NCBI RefSeq assembly: GCF_009455635.1
Contig: NZ_QPER01000001.1
Coordinates: forward strand, 4,650,001-4,714,000
Source: Paraburkholderia agricolaris
Lineage (GTDB): Bacteria > Pseudomonadota > Gammaproteobacteria > Burkholderiales > Burkholderiaceae
DNA length: 64,000 nucleotides
Direction of reading: 5' to 3'
Part shown: piece by piece, positions 44,803-55,100 of the stretch
Numbering within the stretch: the first letter of the stretch is position 1
Layout: each line of letters begins with the position of its first letter
The notes under the pieces: generated by a model
The model's database searches: none
What the model saw: only the letters and a program-made list of their open reading frames with translations
Told to the model about the DNA's origin: nothing
Program-made: the position numbers and the translations under genes

Positions 44803-45933
44803 ATGGCGCGAAAGGTGCGATTGATGCAAAGCCGGACCGAAGCAACGCGAGCCCAGACATGGCAACAGGCTTGCACCTTGCTGCTGGCGAGCGCGGCGGT
44901 GCTGCTGCCGCTGCGGCAGGCGCAGGCCGCGATGAATTTTTGTGCAGCCCCCGCGCTGCAAACCAGCGAGCGCACGAATGCCGATCCGGGCGTCAAAGCG
45001 CTGGTGAGCAATGTGCAGGCGCATCTGAACGAGCCGCCGCATGCGGTGGCGAAACTGCATACCGAAGGCACGCTGCCGCACGAGGGCATCTACGATCAAA
45101 GCGTCGAGGCGGAGAAGGATCTGGATCTGCTGCGCGACGCCGCGCTCGCCTGGCGTGCGACCAGTGACGACCGTTATCTGAAACTGGTCGACCGCTTGCT
45201 GTATGCGTGGGTCACGACGTATCAACCCAGTTTCAATCCGATCGACGAAACCCATTTCGAAGGCCTGATCCTCGCCTACGACATGACCGCAAGCGCGTTG
45301 CCGGTGAAAACACGCAATGCATCGATGGCGTTCCTGACGAAGTTTGCGAGCGGCTACATCGCGCAAATCGACGCGCAGCCGCGGCCGCTCAAGGGCACGT
45401 TCCGGAATAACTGGCAAAGCCACCGGGTCAAACTGATTGCGATGGCCGCGTTCACGCTGGACAACCGCAAGATGATCAACGCGGCGCAGCGCCTGTTCGA
45501 CGAGCATATCGGCGACAACATCGCACCGGACGGTTCAACCGTGGACTTCGCCGAGCGCGATGCACTGCACTACGTCACATACGACCTGCAGCCGCTCGTG
45601 ACCGCCGCACTTGCCGCGCGCCGCCACAACCGCAACTGGTTGCCGGAGAAGGGGGCGAATGGCGCGTCGCTGGCCGCCGCGCTGAACTGGCTCACGCCGT
45701 ATGCGGACGGCAGCAAGACGCATGAAGAATTCGTGCATTCGAGCGTTGCGTTCGATGCCAAACGTCGCGAAGCCGGTTTGCCCGGCTATTCGGGTCAATG
45801 GGATCCGAAAAACGCGACGGAGCTGTATCACCTGGCGGCGCGTCTGGACGGACGCTATACGCCGATCGCGCTGCAGCTCGCACCGACGCCGCCCGCGTGG
45901 CTCGCCGTGTGCTTACCGCTGCCGGCGCGCTAA
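44803..45933 (+). CDS. Alginate-lyase-family (PL5-like) secreted protein
   Basis: A 376-residue exported protein of the alginate_lyase (PF05426) group, an alpha/alpha-toroid fold. The signal peptide is internal to a longer basic start (LLLASAAVLLPL, cleavage near AQA). Seen: YDQSVEAEKDLDLLRDAALAW, ETHFEGLILAYD, FRNNWQSHRVKL (the Asn/His active-site region) and ERDALHYVTYDLQPL. The periplasmic enzyme would cleave a uronate polymer or a related envelope polysaccharide. No alginate-synthesis gene is nearby; its place between gcvP and sdaA is probably accidental. Confidence 0.8.
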   Translation: MARKVRLMQSRTEATRAQTWQQACTLLLASAAVLLPLRQAQAAMNFCAAPALQTSERTNADPGVKALVSNVQAHLNEPPHAVAKLHTEGTLPHEGIYDQSVEAEKDLDLLRDAALAWRATSDDRYLKLVDRLLYAWVTTYQPSFNPIDETHFEGLILAYDMTASALPVKTRNASMAFLTKFASGYIAQIDAQPRPLKGTFRNNWQSHRVKLIAMAAFTLDNRKMINAAQRLFDEHIGDNIAPDGSTVDFAERDALHYVTYDLQPLVTAALAARRHNRNWLPEKGANGASLAAALNWLTPYADGSKTHEEFVHSSVAFDAKRREAGLPGYSGQWDPKNATELYHLAARLDGRYTPIALQLAPTPPAWLAVCLPLPAR

Positions 45934-45960
45934 ACTTACTTTTATCAGCAGGAGCAGTAA

Positions 45961-47349
45961 ATGGCAGTCAGCGTGTTTGATCTCTTCAAAATCGGCATTG
46001 GTCCGTCCAGTTCGCATACGGTCGGGCCGATGCGTGCGGCGCTGATGTTCGCGCAAGGGCTCGAACGCGACGGGCTGCTGGCTGCGACTGCCTCTGTGAA
46101 GGTGGACCTGTACGGATCGCTCGGCGCGACCGGCAAGGGGCACGGCACCGATCGCGGCGTGATGCTTGGCCTGATGGGCGACGCCCCCGACACAGTCGAT
46201 CCCGACACCATCGCGCAACGGCTGGAAGCGGTGAAGAACTCGCGCAAGCTGGCCTTGCTCGGCACGCACGAGGTGCCGTTCGTACAAAAAGATCACATTT
46301 CGTTTTATCGCCAGGCACTGGCCGAGCATCCGAACGGCCTGAAACTGCGTGCGTTCGATGTGCAGGGCGAGACGCTGCGCAAATCGACGTATTTGTCGGT
46401 GGGCGGTGGTTTTGTGGTGACGGCAGGCGCGCCGAACACGAAGGTGCTGAGCGCCGTCGAACAGTTGCCGCATTCGTTCCGTAGCGGCAACGAACTGCTC
46501 GCGTTATGCAAATCGACCGGCAAGAGCATCGCGCAATTGATGTGGGACAACGAGCGCGTCTGGCATACGGAAGAGGAGACGCGGGCGGGCCTGCTGAAAA
46601 TCTGGGGCGTGATGCAGTCGTGCGTGTCGCGTGGTTGCGGCATCAACAATCCGGATGCGGACGGCAACTTGCCCGGTCCGTTCCAGGTCAAGCGCCGGGC
46701 GCCGCAGTTGTATCGCGCGTTGGCGGGTCATCCTGAACTGGCGCTGCGCGATCCGCTGTCGATGGTCGACTGGATCAATCTCTACGCCATCGCCGTGAAT
46801 GAAGAAAACGCTGCCGGTGGCCGCGTGGTGACGGCGCCGACCAACGGCGCGGCCGGCATCATTCCGGCGGTACTGCATTACTACACGCGCTTCATGCCGG
46901 GTTCGAACGAGCAGGGCGTGGTCGACTTCCTGATGACGGCGGCGGCAATCGGCATTCTGTACAAGCTGAACGCGTCGATTTCCGGCGCGGAAGTAGGCTG
47001 CCAGGGCGAAGTGGGCGTGGCCTGTTCGATGGCCGCCGGCGGGCTCGCAGCAGTGATGGGCGGGACGCCGGAGCAAGTCGAGAATGCGGCCGAAATCGGC
47101 ATGGAGCATAACCTCGGGCTGACGTGCGATCCGGTCGGCGGCATGGTGCAGATTCCGTGTATCGAGCGCAATGCGATGGGCTCGGTGAAAGCCGTGAATG
47201 CCGCACGCATGGCACTGCGCGGTGACGGCACCCATTACGTGTCGCTGGACTCGGTCATCAAGACGATGATGCAGACTGGCGCCGATATGAAGACGAAGTA
47301 CAAGGAAACGTCGCGCGGTGGGCTGGCGGTGAATATTGTGGAGTGTTGA
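45961..47349 (+). CDS. sdaA: L-serine ammonia-lyase (iron-sulfur, single chain)
   Basis: SdaA deaminates L-serine to pyruvate using a [4Fe-4S] cluster. The 462-residue chain has [15 protein letters not shown] in the small domain and [18 protein letters not shown] in the catalytic domain. Cluster Cys candidates are C347, C389 and C400. The chain ends in Cys462, matching the C-terminal Cys that enters the active site in the Legionella enzyme. AGCAGGAGCAGTAA stands just before the ATG. With gcvTHP upstream it completes a glycine-to-serine-to-pyruvate route. Confidence 0.95.
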   Translation: MAVSVFDLFKIGIGPSSSHTVGPMRAALMFAQGLERDGLLAATASVKVDLYGSLGATGKGHGTDRGVMLGLMGDAPDTVDPDTIAQRLEAVKNSRKLALLGTHEVPFVQKDHISFYRQALAEHPNGLKLRAFDVQGETLRKSTYLSVGGGFVVTAGAPNTKVLSAVEQLPHSFRSGNELLALCKSTGKSIAQLMWDNERVWHTEEETRAGLLKIWGVMQSCVSRGCGINNPDADGNLPGPFQVKRRAPQLYRALAGHPELALRDPLSMVDWINLYAIAVNEENAAGGRVVTAPTNGAAGIIPAVLHYYTRFMPGSNEQGVVDFLMTAAAIGILYKLNASISGAEVGCQGEVGVACSMAAGGLAAVMGGTPEQVENAAEIGMEHNLGLTCDPVGGMVQIPCIERNAMGSVKAVNAARMALRGDGTHYVSLDSVIKTMMQTGADMKTKYKETSRGGLAVNIVEC

Positions 47350-47503
47350 GGCAGCGGGGCATGCGGTTGCGCTGCGCCGTGACATCGGACACGCGCTCGG
47401 CGTAAGCTGTCGGTGCGCCCATCGGCGTTGATAGACAACCCGATGCGGCAAGCACCCGCCTGCACTGATCGCACCCATCGTCACGCCTGGAGGCTTCATC
47501 GCA

Positions 47504-49219
47504 ATGCCGCTTGCTTCTGAATCTTCTTCCACTACCCAAACCACTGGTGCGCGTCTCGTCGTCGACGCCTTGCTGACGCATGGCGTCGAGCGTGTTTTTT
47601 GCGTCCCCGGCGAGAGCTTTCTCGCCGTGCTCGATTCGCTGCACGACGAAACAGATCACATCCAGACCATCGTCTGCCGGCACGAAGCGGCGGCCGCGAA
47701 CATGGCCGAAGCAGTCGGCAAGTTGACCGGACGCCCCGGCGTCGCGATCGTCACGCGCGGACCGGGCGCGACGCATGCATCGATTGGCGTGCACACCGCG
47801 TTTCAGGACTCCACGCCGATGATCCTGCTGATCGGCCAATGCGCGCGCGAACATCTCGACCGCGAGGCCTTCCAGGAAATCGACTATCGGCGCATGTTTG
47901 GGCAAATGGCCAAATGGGTCGCGCAAATCGACGATCCGAAGCGCATTCCCGAATATCTGAGCCATGCGTTTCACACGGCGACGTCGGGGCGCCCGGGTCC
48001 AGTCGTGTTGTCGTTGCCGGAAGATGTGTTGAGCGACGCATGCGAAGCGGTGGCTGGCGCGCCCAGATACAAGCGCGTGGCGGCCTCGCCGTCCGCGGCT
48101 CAGATGGACGAGTTGCGTCGCTTGCTGGAAGTCGCGCAACGGCCGATGGTCATTGCCGGCGGCAGCGGTTGGACGCCGGACGCATGTGCCGACCTGCGGC
48201 GCTTCGTCGAGAATTGGCAATTGCCGATTGGCCTCGCGTTCCGCTTCCAGGACACGCTCGACAACGAGCATCCGAACTATGCGGGCGATGTCGGCCTTGG
48301 TATCAATCCGGCGCTTGCTCAACGCATCCGCGACGCGGACCTGCTGCTCACGCTCGGCCCGCGTTTGGGCGAAGCAACCACGAATGGCTACACGCTGCTC
48401 GACATTCCGAAAACGAAGCAGACGCTGGTGCATGTGCATCAGGGCGCCGAGGAATTGGGCCGGGTCTATGCCGCGGACTTGCCGATCGTCTCCGGCATGC
48501 CGGAACTTGCGGCATTGCTTGCCGCGCTAAAACCATCCACCGAGAAACCCGCATGGAGCGGCGCCGCAGAAGAAGCCCATCGTGCGTATCTCGACTGGCG
48601 CAAACCACGTCAGATTCCTGGCGATGTACAGATGGGTGAAGTGATCCAGCAGTTGCGCGCGCATCTGCCGGAAGACGCGATCCTCACCAACGGTGCGGGC
48701 AACTACGCAACGTGGTTGCATCGGCATTTTTCGTATCGGCATTTCCGCTCGCAGCTAGCACCGACCAGCGGTGCGATGGGTTACGGCGTGCCGGCGGCGA
48801 TCGCGGCGAAATCGCTTTATCCGCAACGCGCGGTAGTCGCATTAGCCGGCGACGGTTGTTTCATGATGGCGGCGCAAGAACTTGCGACGGCGATGCAATA
48901 CGATCTGCACGTGATCTTCATCGTGGTGAACAACAACCACTTCGGCACGATCCGGATGCATCAGGAGCGGCATTATCCGAACCGCGTACACGGCACCGGT
49001 CTCACGAATCCTGACTTTGCGGCATTTGCAAAATCGTTCGGCGCGCACGGCGAGACAGTGGAGCGGACCGAGGATTTTCTGCCGGCACTCCAGCGCGCGA
49101 TGGAAGCAAACCGCGCGGCAGTGATCGAGATCCGCATGCCGCAGGAGGCGAGTACGCCGGGCGCGACGTTAGAACAGATTCGCGAGCAGGGGAGGAAACT
49201 GCGCGCGTCGGATTCGTAG
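47504..49219 (+). CDS. Thiamine-diphosphate enzyme, acetolactate-synthase-like
   Basis: A 571-residue ThDP-dependent enzyme of the acetolactate synthase/pyruvate oxidase superfamily. The N-terminal Pyr domain has VPGESFLAVLDSL and the catalytic Glu in VCRHEAAAANMAE. The C-terminal PP domain has the ThDP-Mg motif GDGCFMMAAQELATAMQ ending in NNN. No regulatory small subunit is adjacent, so biosynthetic IlvB is unlikely; a degradative decarboxylase/carboligase is more probable. The substrate is unknown. It is preceded by a 154-base gap after sdaA. Confidence 0.88.
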   Translation: MPLASESSSTTQTTGARLVVDALLTHGVERVFCVPGESFLAVLDSLHDETDHIQTIVCRHEAAAANMAEAVGKLTGRPGVAIVTRGPGATHASIGVHTAFQDSTPMILLIGQCAREHLDREAFQEIDYRRMFGQMAKWVAQIDDPKRIPEYLSHAFHTATSGRPGPVVLSLPEDVLSDACEAVAGAPRYKRVAASPSAAQMDELRRLLEVAQRPMVIAGGSGWTPDACADLRRFVENWQLPIGLAFRFQDTLDNEHPNYAGDVGLGINPALAQRIRDADLLLTLGPRLGEATTNGYTLLDIPKTKQTLVHVHQGAEELGRVYAADLPIVSGMPELAALLAALKPSTEKPAWSGAAEEAHRAYLDWRKPRQIPGDVQMGEVIQQLRAHLPEDAILTNGAGNYATWLHRHFSYRHFRSQLAPTSGAMGYGVPAAIAAKSLYPQRAVVALAGDGCFMMAAQELATAMQYDLHVIFIVVNNNHFGTIRMHQERHYPNRVHGTGLTNPDFAAFAKSFGAHGETVERTEDFLPALQRAMEANRAAVIEIRMPQEASTPGATLEQIREQGRKLRASDS

Positions 49220-49350
49220 ACTCGCGCCGATGGCCCAAAGGAATGCGCGCCGATGCCATTGCGGCAACAGCGCGTTTCCATCGTTTTGTGCGGCACAGCC
49301 GCTGCCGCACAGGTCACCTCGGCATTCTTCACACAGGCGACATCTCCTCT

Positions 49351-49809
49351 TTAACGCCTCTCTTCAGCATCGGCTTCCTCGCGCAAAGCGACACCGAAAC
49401 TCTGCAGCAGCGGCGCGTTTTCACACGCCACATACGTCGCATCCTGGTCGCCCGTATTGCCGTGCTGATGCCACGCCCACACGGGCACATACAGCGCGTC
49501 GCCGGCCTGCCACTCGACGCGTTGCGAGCCGATGCGCGACCAGCCACGGCCCGCAGTGACGTAAATCAGCGTTTCGTAATTGTGCCGATGCAAGCGCGAC
49601 GTCTGTCCCGGCTTGAGTCCGCCGATGGTCATGCTCAACACATGCGACGGCAAGTCCACCAGCGCAACGGGATGCTGCCGTTCCGCTGAAAACGCCGCAT
49701 CGTTGCCGCCAAGCACGTTGCGATGCACGACCTTGTCCGGCACCTGTGCTTCGAGTACCGCCGGCACACGCGGGAAATCGACTGAACTGAAGCGGCCCCG
49801 CTCGTTCAT
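49351..49809 (-). CDS. Cupin-domain protein
   Basis: A 152-residue single-domain cupin. The metal-binding motif 1 is GQTSRLHRHNYETLIYVTAG and motif 2 is VPVWAWHQHGN, giving a His/His/Glu/His set. Its ATG overlaps the stop of the diiron-enzyme gene (ATGA), so it is translated from the same transcript. Candidate roles are a dioxygenase or an isomerase/sensor acting on the partner's product. No closer assignment is possible from the sequence. Confidence 0.85.
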   Translation of the reverse strand: MNERGRFSSVDFPRVPAVLEAQVPDKVVHRNVLGGNDAAFSAERQHPVALVDLPSHVLSMTIGGLKPGQTSRLHRHNYETLIYVTAGRGWSRIGSQRVEWQAGDALYVPVWAWHQHGNTGDQDATYVACENAPLLQSFGVALREEADAEERR

Positions 49810-50501
49810 TGCGCGCCTCCGGCCATCAGACGATCGAACAGCCGTAGACGCGCATTGAGTGCCGCCTCGCCCGCGCTGACCATCGTGACCACCGACGCCG
49901 GATCGTCGGCAACCATACGCGCCATGATGTCGCGCATGGTGTCGGCATGGCCGTCGTCACACTCGATGTGAAGCGTGAAAAACCCGAGTCGCTCACGCGG
50001 CACGCCGGCCTGCACGAAACCCTCGACGATATCGGCATAGAACACCGGAACGATCGCTTCCGCCCCCAGGCACAGCGCGCCCAAACCATTCGCCGGGTCG
50101 GTCTGGCGGCACAGCATGTACATGGTGTCGATCAGACCCTGCGTCTCCGGATAAACGGGTTCGTTCGCCGGATTCACGCCGAGATCGGCGAGCATTTCAC
50201 GGTACAGCTTCGAGTGCGGCGTGGGACTGTCTTCCGCGAGGCCGATTTCCTCCAGCAGGTTGCCTGCGAGCCGCAAGCAGTCGTCGCCCGAGCGGAGGTT
50301 CGCCATCAGCGCGGAGAGGAAGCGGGTGAAGTGCTCGCCGTACTTCGCATGTTGAGTCAGCAGCCGATTGAGTCGCGGCCGGCCGATCGTTCCAGCACGG
50401 CACGCGGCAAGGAAAGGATGCACCGAAATTCTCGCCTTCAATTCTTCCTGCGTATCGCCGATTACGTCCGTCGAAAAAACCGCTTCTTCAATAGCAAACA
50501 T
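49806..50501 (-). CDS. Haem-oxygenase-like diiron oxidase/oxygenase (HDO superfamily)
   Basis: A 231-residue protein of the iron-containing redox enzyme group (CADD/TenA-like fold). The ATG at 50501 follows AAGGAA with 3-base spacing after AAGGAAAC; the frame is open to 50531. Candidate diiron ligands match the HDO pattern: E84 or E85, H96, E148, and H178-x3-D182-x2-H185 (HIECDDGH), the last like the H-x3-D-x2-H of Chlamydia CADD. Such enzymes cleave C-C bonds, N-oxygenate, or make p-aminobenzoate. It is the first gene of a two-gene operon with the cupin. Confidence 0.82.
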   Translation of the reverse strand: MFAIEEAVFSTDVIGDTQEELKARISVHPFLAACRAGTIGRPRLNRLLTQHAKYGEHFTRFLSALMANLRSGDDCLRLAGNLLEEIGLAEDSPTPHSKLYREMLADLGVNPANEPVYPETQGLIDTMYMLCRQTDPANGLGALCLGAEAIVPVFYADIVEGFVQAGVPRERLGFFTLHIECDDGHADTMRDIMARMVADDPASVVTMVSAGEAALNARLRLFDRLMAGGAQ

Positions 50502-50867
50502 AGTTTCCTTATTAGAATAATTAATCCGCATTGCCGCCGCAGGAAAAACATTTTATTCAGTGGCCGGTCAATACAGAGTTCAATCGACATCGAACCCAAT
50601 CACCATAACAGCCCCGTCTGGATTGACTCTGAATGGATGCGGGTCAATTGATAATTGGCAATCGGCCTATTAAGACGCGAGGTTTAATCAGGAATATTCC
50701 GGAACCGGCAAATGAGAAATAGGAACGCGAAAAGGTGCCGTGCGCGGCACAATAAAAAAGCCCCGCGGGCAGAACCCGCGGGGCTTTTTTTATAACTGGC
50801 GCAGCGCGCCCGGAATCTCACTTCACATTCCAGGCAGCGCCCGCCGGACCGGGACGCGTGGGACCGC
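50502..50867. other. Gene-free region with the promoter of the HDO-cupin operon
   Basis: 366 bases, AT-rich near 50500-50720. I see no supported ORF. The right part carries the bidirectional terminator listed separately. Confidence 0.5.
50754..50791. terminator. Bidirectional rho-independent terminator
   Basis: An 11-bp stem AGCCCCGCGGG/CCCGCGGGGCT is flanked by an A-run on the left and a T-run on the right, so it can stop transcripts from both sides. It ends the minus-strand binding-protein gene. Confidence 0.9.
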
Positions 50868-52016
50868 TTACTTACCGCCCACGCTTTGCAGCGTCGTCCA
50901 CTTGCCGTCGACAACCTTGTACAGCGTGATGCCGCCGTTCTTCAGGTCGCCCTTGGTGTCGTACGCGAGGTTCGCTGCCGTCACTGCCGGCATCGAGGTC
51001 TTCGCGAGCAGCGGCAGATACTTGGCCGGATCGGTCGAGTTAGCCTTCTTCATTGCGTCGAACATTGCCATTGCGCCGTCGTAAGCGTACGGCGAGTACG
51101 TTTGCACGTCTTCGTTGAAGCGCTTCTTGTACTTCGCGACGTAGTCCTTGCCACCCGGCATTTCTTCCAGCGGCAGGCCGGCGAGCGATGCCACCGTGCC
51201 GTTCGCTGCTTCACCCGCGATCTGGATGAAGGTCGGCGTGTGGACCATTTCGCCGCCCATCAGCGGCGCCTTGATGCCCAGTTGCTTCATCTGCTTGACC
51301 ATCGGTGCCGCTTGCGAATCCGCGCCGCCGTAATAGATCAGGTCCGGTTGCACTGACTTCAGCTTGGTCAGGATCGACTTGAAGTCGACAGCCTTGTCGT
51401 TCGTGTATTCACGATCGACGATCGTGCCGCCCGCAGCCTTCGCTGCCTTCTCGAACTGATCAGCCAGACCTTGGCCGTAAGCCGTGCGATCGTCGACGAT
51501 CGCGATCTTCTTCACGCCCAGGGTCTTCACCGCGAACGTGCCGGCGACCGAACCTTGCTGCGTGTCGGACGTCATCATGCGGAACGTGGTCTTGAAGCCT
51601 TGCTGCGTGTACTCAGGTGCCGTCGCCATGGCGATTTCGGGGATGCCCGCGTTCGCGTAAATGCGCGAAGCCGGAATCGTGGTGCCCGAGTTGAAGTGGC
51701 CGAGCATGCCCTTGATGCCGTCATCCACCAGCTTCTGTGCAACGGTCGTGCCGGTGCGCGGGTCAGCCTGGTCGTCGGCCGAATCCAGCACGAAACGAAC
51801 CTGCTTGCCGCCGATCACCGGCTTGGTGGCGTTCATGTCTTCCACAGCCAGCGTGATGCCGTTCTGGAAGTCTTTGCCGTAGTGCGCCTGTGCGCCCGTC
51901 ATCGGACCGGCAAAGCCGATCTTCACGTCTTCAGTCGATTGAGCGTTGGCCGTCCCCGCCAGCGACATTGCCGCAACCAGTGCTGCGCCTGCCAGCTGTT
52001 TCATCTTGTGTTGCAT
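50868..52016 (-). CDS. Branched-chain amino acid ABC transporter substrate-binding protein (LivK/LivJ type)
   Basis: A periplasmic receptor of 382 residues with a signal peptide (MKQLAGAALVAAMSLAG, cleavage near ANA). Seen: VKIGFAGPMTGAQAHYGKD, LVDDGIKGMLGHFNSGTTIPAS, and YAYDGAMAMFDAMKKA, typical of type I branched-chain receptors. AAGGAG stands 5 bases before the ATG. No permease or ATPase gene is adjacent, so it works with components encoded elsewhere. It lies 89 bases from putA on the same strand. The exact amino acid bound is not readable. Confidence 0.9.
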   Translation of the reverse strand: MQHKMKQLAGAALVAAMSLAGTANAQSTEDVKIGFAGPMTGAQAHYGKDFQNGITLAVEDMNATKPVIGGKQVRFVLDSADDQADPRTGTTVAQKLVDDGIKGMLGHFNSGTTIPASRIYANAGIPEIAMATAPEYTQQGFKTTFRMMTSDTQQGSVAGTFAVKTLGVKKIAIVDDRTAYGQGLADQFEKAAKAAGGTIVDREYTNDKAVDFKSILTKLKSVQPDLIYYGGADSQAAPMVKQMKQLGIKAPLMGGEMVHTPTFIQIAGEAANGTVASLAGLPLEEMPGGKDYVAKYKKRFNEDVQTYSPYAYDGAMAMFDAMKKANSTDPAKYLPLLAKTSMPAVTAANLAYDTKGDLKNGGITLYKVVDGKWTTLQSVGGK

Positions 52017-52105
52017 AGCTTCTCCTTGGTACCAGGTGTGGATGGAGCGGTTTTTCGGGGTCGCCGTACCGCTTCCGTTCTATTGAAGGGATCAATGAGG
52101 TTCGC

Positions 52106-55100
52106 TCAACCGATCGTCATCAAATTTGCATTACCGCCTGCTGCTGCCGTATTCACACTGACCGAGCGCTCCGTCAACAGACGCTCGAGCGCGTAGTCTT
52201 CATCGCCGCTTTCCAGCGCGCGCGCCGCGACGCCTTGCACCGAAACGATCGGCCCCGGACGTTTCGCGACTTCCTTCACCAGCGCCAGCAGTTCGTCGCT
52301 ATCGCCTTCGAACAGCACTGCGTCGAACGGCGTATCGGCACTCTTCTTCACGCTTGCGTAGGACTTCAACGCGGCGGGCAATTGCGATACCAATTGTTCA
52401 CCAGCCGCGCCCTCGAACAACGCGCGATTTCCCGTAGCCAGCGCTGCGGCAAACTGCACGCGTGCGCCGCTTGCCGTCGAGGCGATGCACAGCACCGTGC
52501 CGCGTGCGCCCAGCGTGTACGTGTTGCGCTCACCCGTGGGCCCAGACAATACCGCAGTCGCACCCGCCGGCACATGCGACAGATAACCGTCGCAGCGCGC
52601 GGCCAGCACTGGCTGTTGTTCGTCGATCAGCCAGTCGCGCAGCGCCGCCAGCGCCGCGGACGGATTGTCGCCGCGATTATCCCCGTTCGGGCCGGCTTGC
52701 GGTACGTCGGCGATCAACGACTGCGCTAGCGACTTCGGCAAGCCTGCCGGACGCGTCGCCAGCAGACGTTGCAGATACAGCGCACCCCCTGCTTTCGGAC
52801 CCGTGCCCGACAAACCTTCGCCGCCGAACGGCTGAACTCCCACTACCGCACCGATCACATTGCGGTTCACGTAGATGTTGCCGACATGCGCGCTGCTGAT
52901 CACGTGAGCAATGGTTTCGTCGATCCGCGTGTGGATACCGAGCGTGAGGCCGTAGCCCGTTGCACGGATCTGCTCGAGCAGCTTATCCAGTTGGCTGCGG
53001 CGGTAGCGCACCACGTGCAGCACCGGGCCGAACACTTCACGCTTCAATTCGTCGATGCTGTCGAGTTCGATCAGCGTCGGCGGAACAAACGTGCCTTGTG
53101 CGCCGCCTTCCGGCATCGGCAGTTGCTCGACCTTGCGGCCTTTCTCACGCATCGCCGCGACGTGCGCGTCGATACCGCGTTTTGCATCGAGATCGATCAC
53201 CGGGCCGACGTCGATCGACAGACGATCCGGATTGCCCACCGACAGTTCGCGCATTGCGCCCGTCAGCATTTCCAGCGTGCGGTCCGCCACATCTTCCTGC
53301 AGACAAAGAACGCGCAACGCGGAACACCGTTGACCGGCGGAATCGAACGACGACTGCAGCACGTCCGCGACCACCTGCTCAGCGAGCGCCGACGAATCGA
53401 CGATCATCGCGTTCTGACCGCCGGTTTCGGCGATCAGCGGAATCGGCTTGCCCTCCGGATCGAGGCGGTTCGAGAGCGTCCTGTTGATCAGACGCGCGAC
53501 TTCGGTCGAACCGGTGAACATCACCGCGCGGGTGCGCGGATCGGCCACCAACGCGGCGCCGACCGTTTCGCCGTCGCCCGGCAGCAGTTGCACGGCGCCC
53601 GCCGGCACGCCGGCTTCGCGCAGAATGCGCACAGCTTGCGCGGCGATCAGCGGGGTTTGTTCCGCCGGCTTCGCAAGCACGGTATTACCGGCCGCCAAAG
53701 CCGCCGCTACCTGGCCCATGAAAATCGCCAGCGGGAAGTTCCACGGGCTGATACACACCACCGGACCGAGCGGGCGGTGCGTGTCGTTGGAGAATTCGTT
53801 GCGGATCTGCGTCGAGTAGTAGCGCAGGAAATCGATCGCTTCGCGGATTTCCGCAACCGCGTTCGCCAGCGACTTGCCGGCTTCCCGCACGACGAGACCC
53901 ATCAGCGTGTGCATCTGCGCTTCGAGCAGATCAGCGGCACGCGCGAGGCAATCGGCGCGGGCTTCGACCGGTGTGGCTTGCCAGATCGGCGCGGCGGCAA
54001 CCGCGTGCGCCAATGCCGCGCTCACGTGTTCCGACTTCGCTTCGACAACCGTGCCGACGAGGTCGCGATGATCGGCCGGGTTGCGCACATCGCGCGCAAC
54101 GCCCACGGCGATCTCGTTGTCTTCCAGCATCGGCGCGGCGCGCCACGGGTGATGCGCGCTCGCCAGCAAGGCCGACGACAGCGAGGCCAGACGGTGCTCG
54201 TTCGACAGATCGAGACCCATCGAATTGAGACGCTCGGCACCAAACAGATTGCGCGGCAGCGGAATCTTCGCGTGCGGCGCGCCGAGCGGCACGATCTTCG
54301 ACGCTTCGTCGACCGGATCGGCGATCAGCTCCTTGATCGCGACGCTTTCATCGGCGATGCGGTTCACGAACGAGGTGTTCGCGCCGTTTTCCAGCAGACG
54401 GCGCACGAGGTATGCGAGCAGCGTTTCATGCGTGCCGACGGGGGCATACACGCGGCACGGACGGTTCAGCTTGTCGCGGCCGGTGACTTCCTCGTACAGC
54501 GGTTCGCCCATGCCGTGCAGACACTGGAACTCGTACTGGCCAGGGTAGTAGTTGTTGCCCGCGAGGTAATAGATCGCCGACAGCGTGTGCGCGTTGTGCG
54601 TGGCGAACTGCGGATAGACAGCGTCCGGCGCGCCGAGCAGTTTTTTCGCGCAGGCCAGGTACGACACGTCTGTGTAGATCTTGCGCGTGTAGACCGGATA
54701 GCCTTCCAGACCGTCCACTTGGGCACGCTTGATTTCGGTATCCCAGTACGCGCCCTTCACGAGGCGAACCATGATGCGGTGACGGCTGCGGCGCGCCAGA
54801 TCGATCAGGTATTCGATCACGAACGGGCAGCGCTTCTGGTACGCCTGCACCACGAAACCGATGCCGTTCCAGCCGGCCAGTTCCGGATCGAAGCACAGCG
54901 CTTCGAGCAGATCGAGCGAGATTTCGAGGCGGTCGGCTTCTTCCGCGTCGATGTTCAAGCCGATATCGTAGCGGCGCGCGAGGATCGCCAGCGAGCGCAC
55001 GCGCGGCAGCAGTTCGCTCATCGTGCGTTCCTGCTGCGAACGTGAATAGCGTGCATGCAGCGCCGATAGCTTGATCGAGATACCCGGGCCTTCGTAAATG

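Noticed and set aside
52769..55045. 758-codon open frame on the plus strand
   Set aside because: Antisense to putA with the same Arg/His/Asp-rich shadow composition and no motif.
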